DNA from: Lotus japonicus
Taxonomy: Eukaryota > Streptophyta > Magnoliopsida > Fabales > Fabaceae
Direction of reading: 5' to 3'
DNA: 64,000 nucleotides
NCBI RefSeq assembly: GCF_012489685.1
Contig: NC_080045.1
Span: 64,502,722 to 64,566,721, forward strand
The position numbers and the translations under genes were made by a program. The notes below the pieces were generated by a model. It ran no database searches, was not told the DNA's origin, and worked only from the letters and a program-made list of their open reading frames with translations. Shown piece by piece: positions 34,473 to 47,887 of this stretch (positions are counted from its first letter, which is position 1; each line of letters opens with the position of its first letter).

Positions 34473-36550
34473 GGGAGGCTTTATCTGTAGTTTTTTTTTA
34501 GTTTATGTTAACCAAAAGTTATAGCAACTAACCGCGCGTACATTCATATATAGGGGAAACATCTTCAATATTAGTGAGCTTTATTTCAAACAACTTTCGA
34601 ATACTTCATAATTATTCCCATAGAGATTGCCGATGAACCGTAAAAGTAAGAAGGAAATAATCATGGAAAAACGATAGAGGAGAACGACGGCTACAATAAA
34701 TTCGTACCCGTCTTTAAGCGATAATCCATTAAAGGGAGGTACAGGAAGGACAATACAACTGTGAGAATAACATGGAATAGGTACGGAAGGACGGGTTTGA
34801 GCTATGGCACTTTCGCTGTTGGGATGAGCGTTTGAGGCGATCACGACAGAAAACGGTGGGATGGGATTCTGAAGTTCACAACTTGAAAACATAGGTGTAC
34901 GAAACCCCTACAATCGACTAAGGGCTAGCATTGGCTACAGGTCCAACCCAAACGAAATCGGGACAAAAAAAAAAGTGCCCCATGAACAATGAACAGTGAG
35001 ATTAGGACTTTCAATTAAGGTTAAGAGATAAAAAAAAAAGATCACATGGCTGATATTAAAATAATATCTAAGTTTAAGCGAAAATCAAACCAAACTACTA
35101 CATCCGGTCCTATTTATAAAAACCGAAAAACTACTGCATAAATTTTGTTCTCAATTAATATTGAATTTTCGAAAGTGTCCTTAACTCGTTTTTCTTATTT
35201 TCTGTGTATTAGTAATGCTTAGGAGAGTAGAAAGAAAGAGAAAGTTCAATTAAATAATACTCTTATCATAAAATAATTGCTGCACCACAAACTGCAAATT
35301 GATTCTTATAAAAATGATCAAAGTAAAACTCTTATTTAGTTCTTATAAATAAAATCATACGTACAAAGTAATGAAGTTTTGATAAGAAAATGAATAGCAT
35401 AACATGCAACTTATAATGTAGCATTAGTCTCAAATCGCAATAATGAACTATATATATATAGTCAATTGTTAACTATACATCACTTTTCTATTTGAACACA
35501 CTTTAACTCCTTAGTTTAAGAAGTTTGTGCTGGAGAATATTTCGTTACATCAAAATAATCAAGGTTATACTCGCGCGATGCACAGAGTAACATTTTATAA
35601 TTTATTAAAATGAATTAAATAAGTTACACATTTTACTCATTTTAATTGTTATTTTTACTACTATAATTTAAAATTTTAATATGTAAATATTACATATATA
35701 TATATATTACATATATATATATATATTTAAAAGTGTTATTATAATTATTTTATGATAACGTTATTATTTTTAGTTTATGCCTCAAGACTCAACTTACACC
35801 GATGTACATTAATAAGATTTTTTTGGTAATGTACCGAAATATAAATAATATTATTTATCTATTAGATATGTTATTTGACAATAGAGATTTGAAATTAGTC
35901 TCTTAATACAAATAAAAAACACCGGATGAAACTCATGCAATGCATGTGCAATTTTTCAGTTTTTGAATTTGGAGTTTTTTTTTTTATCAGCCAAGCCTGA
36001 AAACTCATCAGAAATCTCTCACCCTTGATGTCCCTCATGCCAAACAAATGGTATATCATACTTCCGATGTGAGTAAAAACCAAGAGCAATCATCATTTCT
36101 ACATAACAATAACATCGAAGAGTAAAATGAACAACATACAAAATGAAAATCGAATGGTAATCTCCTTATCTTCACTTAAACGCCATACTTAAAAATTAAA
36201 CAGAACCAGCATCATATAGGGAGCATGAAGGACATGTAGGAAAAAGCAATACCATCATATTTAAAGTAGCTATCAGGGTGAATTGAACATCATAAAGTGG
36301 GCAAAAAACACATATTGAACTGAGGAGTAAAGATCAAAACTTTTTTAAAGAAAAGCAAAGAAAACATCAGAACTTTGCTTTCAATTCATTATGTTAGTAG
36401 AAATGAATATACTATAACAGATAATACGTTTGAATGAAAAAAATTAAACTTAGTTTTCTTTTTCCTTTTCTTTTTGGGTGCCCTTTGAGGTCTTGTCTTG
36501 CCAAGAATTATATATAAAGACCTTAAAGTGTAGTGCAAACTTTGAAGTGG
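34473..36550. other. Unassigned DNA downstream of the captured NDB piece
   Basis: The segment 34560-34960 is less AT-rich and has a minus-strand frame (ELQNPIPPFSVVIASNAHPN), which I do not recognise. The rest is AT-rich, with (AT)n at 35690-35730 and a decayed Helitron-like hairpin near 35570. No gene called. Confidence 0.4.
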
Positions 36551-36554
36551 ATCT

Positions 36555-37883
36555 TCAGATTCTGCTTGAGTCCTTGCCAAATATGAATCTCCTTGTCCAG
36601 TCAGATACCACCAAAGCTTTTGTTGTCCAGCTGACTTGTTTGCTGCATGTTTTGGGAAACGTTAGAGGATGAAAACATAGAACCATTATTAAACCTCTAA
36701 AATACAGTTTATAGGGAATAGAATAATACATTGTGTATACTTAATACCAGAGCCACCGACTACTATGGCCAATTGAAATCCAATCTCCTGGAAGCTGAGC
36801 TGCAGTCTGTTCACCTCCCAGAGGAGAAAATTGCCCAGAATGCTTGTACCTTTCACTAATTAAAAAAACATTAGGCAATGAAAATCTTGAATCATTGGAT
36901 GTGAGCTCGATTGAATACGCTTTGGAAAGTATGAAAACAGGAAAATAACATATCTTATGACACTTTTGTTGAAGTAGCAAGTTGCACATACCTGAAGGGA
37001 TGAAACTGATGGCGTCCTGTACCCCTGAACCTAAAAGTGCCTTCAGGATACTTCTCTCACAACTCCATGCGATTGAAACAGTCAACAAGATATTTGCCTT
37101 GTTGAGAAGCTACCTAGAATGATTCAAAGTTGGAATCGACCACCAAAGCATAAGTAATATGACAAAGTTTTATAGTCTATGTTTGATATATGTTGGCACT
37201 GAAGACGTTAGAACTCACTTCAAGGTCAAAAAAAAAAAAAGAATGAAACTCTTCTTAGGACTAAGATGAAAGTTAGTTCACGTTATTAAGTTGTTATCTA
37301 AACACACTATAATAGTAAATGAGTGCATGTCATCTTCATCGCCGATCATGATATGATTTTTCATATTAGCCCTTACATTGAAAAAACATGAACGTCCTCA
37401 CTTGGGCTTCTTTAAGTCAACTTAATCCTCTATCTATCTTTTTGTAGTCACATACTCATATTACCCTCAAATATAGGTCTAAGACTTTAATACATATTTC
37501 TTTAGTGCAGAGATTAATATGAAAAACCATGTCAAGGTCACAGATGAAAATGGAGGTTTCCTAAGTCGGTGATTGAAATATACATAGCAGTTGCAGGTAC
37601 ATAGCATATAATGTGCACGTAACTGAGCTGTTGCAGGAAGATTTTTCATCTGGGAATATACTTTGGAAAGTGTTTCTTTGAAGTACTCAATGTCTTCTGT
37701 AAGAGAGCTTTCCTGATATTTGATTAGCAATGTAACCATATCTTTCATTTGGTTCTCCTTTAAATAAATCCCCACTTGTGGGTACCTCTCAATAATGTAA
37801 CCAACAACGTCTTGATATTCTTTAATATCCAACGTCTCAAAATTGTCCTTGTCTGCCTTGCTAAATATGACAGCTATATCTTC
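36555..37883 (-). pseudogene. NDB: External NAD(P)H dehydrogenase (NDB type), C-terminal fragment
   Basis: Minus-strand exon-like blocks 37883-37623, 37113-36992, 36849-36741 and 36646-36555 spell the last third of an NDB-type alternative NAD(P)H dehydrogenase. They contain an EF-hand-like segment (IFSKADKDNFETLDIKEYQD), then MKNLPATAQ / VASQQGKYLVDCFNRM, GQFSPLGGEQTAAQLPGDW and finally KQVSWTTKALVVSDWTRR ending at a stop after DSSRI. Intact NDB proteins sit on the outer face of the inner mitochondrial membrane and oxidise cytosolic NAD(P)H. Here the FAD and NAD(P)H Rossmann domains are absent. There is a TGA in NRMEL*EK, a TAA after WLWY, and the donor after ATAQ has lost a base. It is therefore a dead fragment. 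Introns are retained, so it did not arise by retroposition. Confidence 0.85.
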
Positions 37884-37899
37884 CTGGTAAAACCATGGC

Positions 37900-40800
37900 A
37901 GACAATATGAGAACTACATGTTACCCTGAAATTCAGTAGAGAAGTGCTGTCCAAATTGTGTTGCTAAAATGCTCGTGATTTCTTGTAAAAAATAGCACGT
38001 CATTTATGGCTAGTACTATTTTCACTTTTCATTTCATAATCATATTTTAGTCTAAGTGTATATATGGTTTGGCATTGATACAAACGCAAATGTGATTTAA
38101 AGTATCTCAATGTGTTAGTTTAACGTGGATAAAAAATGTAAGATTTAGCCACATTGAGTTTAATGAAAACACAAACACACACTAAATAAAAATGAAAGAA
38201 CATTGGTTATAACAAAGAGAAGGCGATTGATAGATCCATAAAGATAAATTGCATGTTTGGAACTACAATTGATTCAAAATCAAAATATATTTTGGAGAAA
38301 AGCTTCTAGTTGTCAGTAGGTTGAGGTGTTTTTATTATTAGGTTGAGAGAAACATAATGACTCATAGTCACCGAAAAGCACCAACCATTACATCCAATCA
38401 TCAAGCACTTGTTATTAAACTCAATATGAAATAGTATGCATATAAGCATGAAGAACTTGTGTAGAAATTTACATTAATGTATATAAATTTAGTTTTCAGC
38501 AGTTTTAATTTCACTTTGAGACTGTATGTTTTTTTTAATAGTATTATTTATAGATAACAAAATGACAGCATGTACAATGCTTATTTTAAGAACAAAATAA
38601 TAAATTAGAAGAGCACAATATAAAGAAAAGAATAGAAAGGTAGCATGTTCCTAAGTATATATAGAAGATTGTCAATATCAGGACGAATATGAGCATCGTT
38701 GATAGGTATCTAGCTCCTAACTAAAGTTTAAATGTCATATATCTACAGGAAAGTGAGAAACACAACGGGGCAAAAATAGAAAGGCAGAGAAAAAATAAGT
38801 CAAGAAGCCTACTTATAGCATTTTCCTATGTATCAAACTACACAACAAAAAATTGTATCCTATATATCTTAAACAAACCAAAAAGACTATTCTAACCAAT
38901 CTTCAACTTACAAAGTAACTTTTATCATCCCAAGATGTTTTTGTGTGATCTTTACTCTTTCTGAAACAGTAAATCATACATTAGAGGTAAATTTATTACA
39001 GTTTTATTTCATTTAGATTCAAATACACAATTCAGATGAGTCAAAAGGCTCACGCTATCAATTTTAAGAATCTTGTACTGGATGCAGATGTGTTCTCTTC
39101 CAGCATGTATTTCTGCAAATAGAGCGAATATGAGTAATGATATATACACACCTCATTTTTCAAACACTTCATTTCTACCTCATTTTGTTTCTATCTCTCT
39201 CCTCTTACCATCTATCACATCTCATACTTTCTCTCTCTTACTTATTCTTTTCTTCCTATCTCTCTCCTCATTCCACCTCTCTCCACCTCAAAGAGAGGTT
39301 TGAATGAAACATTACTCGAGCAAATATAGCTAAAAATTTAGATCTATTTACTTGATCAATACAAAGTTATGTCCACCAAAAAAGCAGGGTTCACACATGA
39401 GCTTTTAGTGTTATCAATACAAAAATGTAAGCTCAAAGAATGAGAGAACACATTCAATAGGTTGTTAAGGAGATGCCCCTGTGTACCAAGCTACCAAGGA
39501 GAAGCCATCAATTTTTCAAATAGTGAAGTTCATGATTTAAGTTGAAATATCAATTAGATATAAATTTTAGAGTCATAATACAGCTAAATCTTAGATTCAA
39601 ATATCTTCAATTTGAACAATTCAGAAATGGAAGAAAACAGAGAAATCATAAATCTTGATTTCCCATTAAGCAAACTAAAATGATCAAGTACATAGAAGGT
39701 GGAGTTAAAGAACTAAATATAATTTAAAATCAAGTAGATGAAAATTAATAAATTGGTAAATACCAATGAAAAGTCCACTCATTCTATTTTCAATGTGGAA
39801 AGTAGCAAAGATCAAGCAAATAACACTTTCTTCAAGTGAGAAGTCCACCCTTAGGAATGACCAACAACCTAAAATCACTCTTTATATAATTTTTTCCCAC
39901 CTACCCTTCTACCCTCTCTTCTTTTAATATATTTTTTTTTTGTCTTCACCAAGGTATCTCCACAGCCGACAGCTGTGAAGAAAAATGACGTTTAGTGTGG
40001 TAAAAAACAGTCAATCATTATAAAAATGACCGCTACTAAATATTATTTTTTCTGATAGGGACTAAAATTAATCTCGCTTGCAAACTAAGGGACTAATTTG
40101 ACTATTAACCTTAAAATATAATACTTCTGTATTTTTTTTTGTGACACTATATTATAAAATATAGTGCTTAGTATATTATTTATGGTCATGATAAATTTAA
40201 CTTATTTTAAGGGTTTTCCATAAGTGATTTTTTATTTGTAGAAGTGATTTTAAGAGAAAAACAATGTGATGGAAAATGTGATGAGTGAAAATTTAGTTGA
40301 AACTGATTAGTGTAAAAGATTGTTAAATGGATCAAAATTTTAAAATTCTTTCCTGATTCATCAGCATAAATATTTATTCCAAATTTAATTATCTCTAATC
40401 CATATTTTAATCAGCAATTGATTTGATCAATTTTAAAAACATGGTTCGTAACGCACAAAAATCATTAAAATAATATAAAAAATATAATATGATAAGATTT
40501 TATATGATGCAATTGAAATTAGTAGCTATATTATATTAAAAGATTTCATGTCTAGATACTCAAGTGTCCACTCAAATGTCTGTGCTAAATTACTCATGGA
40601 TATTAATAGGAAGATGAATAGTTTCACCACCCTCTTTATATATTCAAGTTTTTTCCAACCAAAATCAACCTATTTAACTTTTACATTTCTTCCTCTCATA
40701 CCACATAACATTTTCCTTCTCTACATTTATTGGTAAACTTTTCATTTCTCAATCTCTGAAATTTTTCCGCAGAACAAATATTACATGAAAATATTTGCAA

Positions 40801-43270
40801 AATGATGGGAAAAGAAAACAGCATAGTCAATACTAACTAAGTAAAAAGAATGCTAATTGCAAGAAATCTCAAATGGTTCTTCTGGATCCTGTTCATGAGC
40901 AATCTCCACCTAAACCATTAGCGCCATCCACAACCAATTTGTCATTCATCCCATAGCACTTGCTTTTGGGATCTAATCCAATAAGCACCTGATCTAATCA
41001 CACAACCCAGGCAACAAATAAGATGCAAATTTCGAAAGCTTCTTACCTGCATTATCTCAAAAACACAACCCCTCCACTGAAGAGAATAAGGAGGAGAAAG
41101 GGTGAGGTTTCCAAGTAGATGGAGCAAGAATGCCAAAGATAGAAATTTCAGTTGTAGTTGGAATATAGGTTGTACATTAGAAACCATTTAAGACCCATCG
41201 TATGATAGGAACGGATTGCAATAGCAGATGTTGATGACCAAAGTGAAGGATTCCAATTATATTTAGTCTATAACACATCTAAATTAAATTGAAACTCCCA
41301 GGTGTTGGTGTTGGGCAAGATCAGTGTTATCATGAGTTTAATATTCCAAAAAAAATTGTGCACTTCCATCTTTGTTTACACATTACTAAGAAAGTTTCAC
41401 ATTTTAAATTTTAAATAGTTAAATCAGAGTCTTTTAATGAAGTGATAATAAAAAAACAAAATATAACATTTTATATCTATCCCTTACTCTTATTATTGAA
41501 AAGAAAATTCCAAAACAGTCTCGTCCAACCCTCTTTGATTCTTATCTTCTAATTAAAGAATGAATAATTTTCCTCAGTTGATAACTCCACATAGTTAAAG
41601 TAATCATTAAAATGCCAGCCCCTGAGTGATAAAGATAATAATGAGGAAGGGGTTAGGGTTACCAATGATGGTGATGGTGATGCTCATGGATGCGATGAAG
41701 TCAGATTCCCATATTCATAAGGCTTTGTTCTTCCATTGAATGCTTGATGGAATTGTCACCACATTAGTTGAGGAGCAAACCTATGATTATGAAGGAAAAG
41801 AATGAATAAAGGAAACTAAACTGAAAAAAAAAAGTGAAGGAGAAAATGGAAGATAAAAGGAAAACACAAGAAACAATGAGTAAGAACAGTCACAAAACAC
41901 AAATCAATGAAGCAAATAGCACATTCAAAAGGTACAGAACTCTACCATCTGCTCTCTCTTTCTCAAGACCAAGCATAAGGAGAATGAGGATAATAGGAGC
42001 CATTTAGCCAGTACTCTTAAAGAAAACTCAAAATAAAGCGAAACATTGAAGGTCGTACCTTCAGCCAATCCTCTCTCCTTTGAAATTGGAATTTCAAAAT
42101 CAAGTCCACACTTCAAATCATCAAAGACTTGACAGCAGCAGGGAATAGAACTCAAATCAGAGTAATAGCAATAATAATATGAAGAAAAATAAGGAAATGA
42201 TTTAAAAAATAATGAGCTATCAAAAACTATTTTCACGTCAGTAGCTGCGTCCAAACCATCATACAAATGTTTCTTACTGGATTTAGTCTACCATCTATGA
42301 AGTTTGAACTGCATTTAGAAACATGTCATTAAATAATGATTTATTTTTTCTGGTTCCACCACCTCTTTTCTCAAGATCAAGATTGGTGTTATACGCGAAG
42401 GATTACCCTTAGCAAAATTGAGACCAAAGAGCTAACAAATTTTCAGCCAAAAGCAATTACGAATAATAACTACCAAAAATAGGAGTATGTTTGATAATCC
42501 CAGCCTTATCTTGGAGACAATGAAATCTAAAGTCACTGAAATAACACATTTACTACATGGTCCAGCTAGAAATAGAATGAAGAGTGAAGGTCTCCCAAGT
42601 CAAAATGTGTAGAAGAAGTGATTTTTAGATAAGGGATAAATAGGTACCCCCACTTGCAGCACATACCAAGGATTTCTTTAGTTTAAATTCTAGAGGAACT
42701 TGAAAATGACACAATCCTACTAATTTATGATGTATTTAATTTGTTATTGGAGTATTTAGACTCACCAGAATTAGAACCCTCAAAGGTTGTTAAAGCTTTA
42801 GAAATTACATGTAAAGGCTCTATTGACCATACCATCCAACAAACTTAAGACTATGAATCAATGAATGCATTAAAGCTAAACAATGTAGAACAAAAATATT
42901 TCATTCACATGATATGAGATACGAATGTTGAAGCAATAGCATAAAGTGGAGAATATGTTAGAGCACTCACCCTTCCAAGTTCTGAGTCTCACTAGAGGTC
43001 AGGTTGTGCAAAGATAACAATAGCAGCAGTACAGATACAGCAACTACAGTAAGAATTCAAAACCTCCAGGTACATTGATAGCAATACTAATTCTTCCTTA
43101 TTAAAGGAGCCCACATCGGTGAAATTCAACCAAAGCATCACCATGAATTGCACCATACACAACCACATGGATAGCCCATCAACGCATTCCACATATGCCC
43201 AATCTGCCAAAATGATCATCTTACAAACAATAGGATGGACACTTAACTCAAGCAAGCAACAGGATTCATA
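37900..43270. other. Long stretch without a recognised gene
   Basis: Mostly AT-rich. Two minus-strand pieces look exon-like but unassigned: 41187-41043, ending FEIMQ before GTAAGAAG, and 42130-42056 (VFDDLKCGLDFEIPISKERG) ending at GTACG. They may be additional captured fragments. A CT-rich tract at 39160-39300 codes for nothing credible. Confidence 0.4.
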
Positions 43271-43275
43271 ATCCA

Positions 43276-43660
43276 TTAATAGAACGAAGCCATAAAATTC
43301 TTTTCTTTCACCTTGAGCCATAACCAAACTCTATACTGAATCAGGTCTAATGCTTTCACAGTACCAAATTCCTCTCCCCTAAATACCACACCATTTCTGA
43401 AATACCAGATTACCCCAACTGTTGCAATCCAAATTAGAACCAGAACCTGTCTGAATTTGGAATTACAAGAACCAACCCCAAACTGGGAAAAATGGTCCCC
43501 CACCGATGAAGGAAAAACAGACAAGAAACCAAGCCAACCACCAATCTTCATCCATAATTTCCATGATATATCACAGTTAAGGAAAAGATGTGAACTTGTC
43601 TCTGCTGAGCATCTGCATAACACACATGATGAATCAACCCCCCTGGAAGAGCATTCCTTC
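43276..43660 (-). mobile_element. LINE zf-RVT fragment
   Basis: Minus-strand frame with CSAETSSHLFLNCDISWKLW (the Cys/His knuckle of zf-RVT), then VLIWIATVGVIWYFRNGVVF and LIQYRVWLWLKVKEKNF, which is the plant LINE order. It is 5' and 3' truncated. It shares orientation with the captured exons, so it could be part of the mosaic or a later insertion. Confidence 0.8.
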
Positions 43661-45171
43661 TAGCTAAATCAACTTTGGTTTGTTGAATTACGCATACCAG
43701 AACACAGGCTACTTATTTGGTTCAAACCCCCAACCATCTCAAAATTGAAATAGCAGGTATAACAGGATTAAGATCTATTAAGGTAGGGGCAACTGTATAG
43801 GAGAATCAGCAATCAGCAAGGGCACAAAGACTGGCATACAAGCATACTCACAATATCGGTAAATTTAAAGGAGGCGAAAATGGCTTACTGGTAAAAGGTG
43901 GAGCCTTCGAAATGCACAGAGGTTTGAACTCATCTACAAATAAAACGAAACAGCTGGAACTGGCACCATGAGATCAGATGATGAACACCGAAAGGAGAAA
44001 CCTGGATCAAGAAAGCAACAGATTCTATCTCTGGTAGAAGTTTGTTCCTACTCCTTTTCATCTTCACTCCTCTATGATGTTATCCACTCCATAGTCCATA
44101 TACCCTGGTAACCAAATCACTCGAACTCCCTTGAATGCTCTGTCTCATAAATTGACTTTTTCTTTAAAGCAATCAATCTCACACTCTGCAAACATAAACA
44201 AAGAAATTATTAATGATAAACAATCTCACTAACCTGTATTTATATAACATATGAGATATGCTACCATCATGGAGCATTCATAAAACAGGAAATAGAAGAA
44301 TTCGAAACAGAGTTAGGGAAATGCTAAGCTTTTGAAGTGACTGTTGAAAAATCAACTGGATTACAATTGTGTATATTGGAAGTAATCAAACCTGTCCTTA
44401 GTCCATGCATTTTTTCCTAATCCTTTCAGAAACTGAAATTTAGGGAAAGGAACAACCTTTCAGAAGTATATTACCAAAATAATTGAAAATCACATTTTAA
44501 ATAGAAAAATGAGAGACAAAATGTAGCTTACCATTCGGCATGTACCTCAAAGGAGTTTTCCCTCATTTTAAACCCCAAAAACCTGTGAGCAAATGATTTT
44601 GTATGAAAACAATAACAGCACAAAAGAAATCTAAAGAAAGGAGTTCCTTCTCCTACCTCAGGAATTTATAAAGTCACGAAACAAACTTAAACTTATAACA
44701 GAAGCATGAACATCATCATATTCCTAAATTTAGTTCAAGAAAAATGAGAACAGATTATTCTAGCTTTAATACCGATTTAGTAGAAAGCTTCAAATAATGG
44801 GGGGAAAATTACAAATCTGCGATGGCTATGCATGAGAATGGAATATAGAGCTGGAGGGAACTGACAAATACATACTCATACTCCATCATAGTCACCCACT
44901 ATAAGAAGCCAAATTGCTGATTAAACAAAGGTGCAAGTTGAGAGAAGCATATAGGAATTCTTTGCAAGACTGAATGTATTTCTCATTGTTGGAAAGTTAG
45001 ATAGCTTACCCCTGTAACTAAGGCTAGTAGCGAACACAAAAATTAAACCTTCTAAATCAATCTTTCTTAGCATCTAATCAAAGGGTCAAATTGTAGAGAG
45101 GGGTTGGAAGCTTGTCAGCAGAACTGTGCTAGCTTTTCATTTGTTAGCAGGAGCAGAAAATTAGCAAAGGA
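43661..45171. other. No recognised gene
   Basis: Contains a minus-strand exon-like piece near 44145-44050 reading RAFKGVRVIWLPGYMDYGVD, which I cannot assign. Otherwise unremarkable. Confidence 0.4.
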
Positions 45172-45417
45172 TCATGTCCGTTTGATGAGGTCAATAAGTC
45201 TGATTAGGCCAAAGAAAGAAGCTGGCAGAGGAGTCAGTCCAGCAACATTGTTAGAACTCACACCAGACTCTGCAGTGCCATCGTTGGATTGATGAAGATG
45301 CTGGAAGAGGCTGTGATGATAATACGCTGTCGTCGAATCATACGGAATTGCATACTGGATTGGAGCTGCAGCTGACTGGTGAGGAATAATGGCTGAGAAA
45401 TTGATGTTGTTACTCAT
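45172..45417 (-). CDS. Unrecognised 81-residue frame, possible captured exon
   Basis: An ATG-initiated minus-strand frame beginning MSNNINFSAIIPHQSAAAPI and rich in Gln, His and Ser, then VSSNNVAGLTPLPASFF. Base composition is less AT-rich than its surroundings, which suggests past coding function. The low-complexity His/Gln make-up is like the N-terminus of a plant transcription factor, but I recognise no domain. It lies between other captured exons on the same strand. It may be a first exon or a chance frame. Confidence 0.3.
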   Translation of the reverse strand: MSNNINFSAIIPHQSAAAPIQYAIPYDSTTAYYHHSLFQHLHQSNDGTAESGVSSNNVAGLTPLPASFFGLIRLIDLIKRT

Positions 45418-45779
45418 GTTTGCACCACCCCGTTTCTTTTATTCCAGCTAGTTTTCTACACATACAAAAATCAATCAACGACATCAGATATAACATATAA
45501 AAGAGGACCAGACAAATCATCCAATGATGTAACTAAAAAACACAGCAAGATAAATCAAGTGATGTCATAAAAACTCCAGCAATTATAGAAGGGTGAAAAC
45601 AACAAAGGAGAGACACTATATATAAAGAACAACATGCTATGGAAGAAAAGTATCAATGTTTCAGCAGACTTCTTGAGGGAAAACACAAGCAAGGCAACAC
45701 TAATATAGTTCTTGAAATAAGAGTATCAATTCAGCAATATGCTGCAATAATTTAGCCATAACTCAGAGTGAGATACTAC

Positions 45780-45842
45780 CTTTGGTTGTGCTATTCCAGG
45801 ACTTTCAAACAGCTCAGGATGTTTAATTGGTAGCCCAATGAC
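45780..45842 (-). pseudogene. RPT6: 26S proteasome ATPase RPT6, single captured exon
   Basis: One exon bounded by CAG and GT reads VIGLPIKHPELFESPGIAQP plus a Lys, phase 0 at both ends. It matches the stretch of RPT6 (regulatory subunit 8) just before the Walker A loop of the AAA ATPase; the normal protein has E for G and L for P at two positions. The next exon, with the P-loop, is not found. With both substitutions and no neighbours, it is a non-functional piece. Confidence 0.85.
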
Positions 45843-45919
45843 CTGTAAAATAAATGACAAACATGAGGCTAAAAAACAATGTTTTTTCTAATACATGATA
45901 CTACACTAAAGCATAGATA

Positions 45920-46024
45920 TACATAATAATATCATAGTTTCTCAAACTCAATAATAATGAACTTCAAAGTTTCTGATGAAGGAACCACTTCATCTGCTCC
46001 TATCATGCTACGCCGGGCACATCT
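45920..46024 (-). other. Unassigned exon-like piece
   Basis: After an AG acceptor (TTCCTAG) the minus strand reads CARRSMIGADEVVPSSETLK then FIIEFEKL and a stop. Composition is coding-like. I do not recognise the source gene. Confidence 0.3.
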
Positions 46025-46608
46025 AGGAACTCAAATAAATAAAAAGCATAGTGTAAGTACTATGAGATCAGTAATATTCAACAAAATAGTATTAATGAGA
46101 TGAGAACATTAAACATGACAATACATTCTTTATCCACCTAACAGAAGTAACATGGTATCAATGTCTAAAAAATTTCAACATTAGTATCACATATATTTAT
46201 AAATTACATGTCAAACACTACTTAGAGGAATTGGAAGAAAATAGAAGTAGAAGAAGAAGAAGCATGATTTGCAAACTATATGGTGAATCAGTGGATTTCA
46301 CTAAGCCAATGCATGTTTCTCATTAGTACCCTTGTGAAAAAAAAAATTGTTAGTGTTAAAACCCTCTTGGTGTAACATTTCAGTATGCAGTGATATTTTT
46401 CACATTCAGTTTAGATAAGCTCTTTTCTCACTCACTCTACAATTCTAATAAAGGTCTCATAGATGTATATCAAGATGATGACCTTGAATCTACAATTTTC
46501 CAATTTAAGTTCACAATGATAGTCTGAACATTCGAAGATCAATAATAGCTCATTTGTTTACAGTCATTTGTTTGTTTAATTAATTGATAGTTAGTAGTTA
46601 CTACTTAC

Positions 46609-47347
46609 CAAACTGAGAATCTAAGAATTCATGGATCCCTCCTCCAGACTGCAAACATTTGATTTAACAAATTTAGCACCTCAGCAGTTAAGTTTCATGT
46701 ACATATGAAGAAATAGAAGGCTTACCTTAACAGAGAAGTATGCCCACACATTTGGCTTACTTTTAAAGCCGAGCTCCTGCACAAATATTTCAACTAAGTA
46801 CAAAGCTATGGGATGAATGAAATAAAAGATGAGATAGCTGTTAGACTAAGTAGTTAACTGAACTGATTTCACTTCTGTTTCTGTCCTGATCGTGTATCTA
46901 CTGGTTGGCATAACCTATTGTGTGTTTTTTCTGTGATTGGTGCTGTTTGGAGCTGTCTTGTGCTGAGGTTGATCCCTTGCCTTTGATGCTGAGTTCCCAG
47001 CCAGATTTGTGCTCCTCTGCTAAATTGCTTGTTGCTTTTCTTGGCTGCCCGGTTTCTGCTTCCCTGCATGCTCCTGGCTTTGTCATTTTCTCTTATTTTG
47101 TTTCATTTGGCTGTGCCTTGACCGTGCTTATGTTTTCTGCACTGTCTTTCTTTCTCTTGCTGTTTTTTTTTTTTTTTTTCTCTAGCCTTGGTGGTCCTCA
47201 CTTTGTGTAGTTCCTCCTTGGCTTGCTTGTACTGTTCTTGAGCTTTTTGGCTCTTGATTATTGCAATATATCTTTTGTTTCCAAAAAATAAAAATGCACT
47301 TCCCAACCTGTAGGATTAAAACCATAATCAGGGTTGATAATGAGAAC
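46609..47347 (-). pseudogene. ACC1: Homomeric acetyl-CoA carboxylase, captured exons
   Basis: Minus-strand blocks 47347-47308 (INPDYGFNPT), 46782-46726 (VQELGFKSKPNVWAYFSVK) and 46648-46609 (SGGGIHEFLDSQF) follow in order the end of the biotin-carboxylase domain of multifunctional plant acetyl-CoA carboxylase, where the usual reading is DDGFKPTG, FKSKPNVWAYFSVK, SGGGIHEFSDSQFG. The native enzyme makes malonyl-CoA in the cytosol and is over 2200 residues; only about 45 are here. Two of the splice junctions remain usable, the acceptor of the middle block is degraded, and a LINE tail sits in the first intron. Not functional. Confidence 0.85.
46865..47293 (+). mobile_element. LINE 3' tail inserted between captured ACC exons
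   Basis: T-rich plus-strand sequence with CTCTTGATTATTGCAATATA and an A-rich end (AAAAAATAAAAA) at 47285-47293, which resembles a plant LINE 3' untranslated region and tail. A long T run lies at 47164-47180. The plus-strand frame across it is not a gene. Confidence 0.5.
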
Positions 47348-47887
47348 CTGTATCAAAGGCATAATCCATGACAAAACTGGAGAAAAATGGATAAAACAAA
47401 TTAATCAATACACACACTAAGTGCAAGTACTATAAGATCAGTAAATTACATGTCAAACACATTAATAGAAATTTTTGCACAAAGGTACAACTGATAATGA
47501 GAAACCTCTATTGGCTTATGAAATGCTTTGATTCTCCATATAGTTACAATTCATTCTTCTTCTTCTTCCATTTTCCTCCATGCAGTTATCATATCTTGCT
47601 CTTCTTACATAGTTAAAACTTAAAACTGATGCAATAACTAATTTTCCAAGAAGACTACAAGATAGAGTAATAGATGTATTGAAAAAGCTCCAAGAATTCA
47701 AATTGTCTAAACTTGGCACTAATGCTACAGGATAAACTACCATGTGCATTGGGAAATTCTAGCACTTCCATGAAGATGTTGACCTTGCTAGGAGTTTAAA
47801 GTCCCATAGATTTAGAAATTTAAAACCAAGAAAATTTTGAATGTATTAGAGAGTCGTGGGAGATAAATTGGTTCGGCTGGCACATAC

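Noticed and set aside
35566..35590. Helitron 3' end of a second element
   Set aside because: The stem has mismatches and no CTRR follows at the right distance, so at most it is a decayed relic.
36555..37883. A functional NDB gene
   Set aside because: Two in-frame stops, a damaged donor and absence of the FAD and NAD(P)H domains within the window.
39073..39303. 76-residue plus-strand frame
   Set aside because: CT-rich low-complexity sequence; no start context or domain.
40500..40560. A second Helitron 5' end (CTATATTATATTAAAAG) on the plus strand
   Set aside because: It lacks the TC at the start and no plus-strand 3' partner is visible; probably chance in AT-rich DNA.
46920..47210. 96-residue plus-strand frame rich in Phe and Leu
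   Set aside because: It is a T-rich LINE tail, and the frame is composition-driven.
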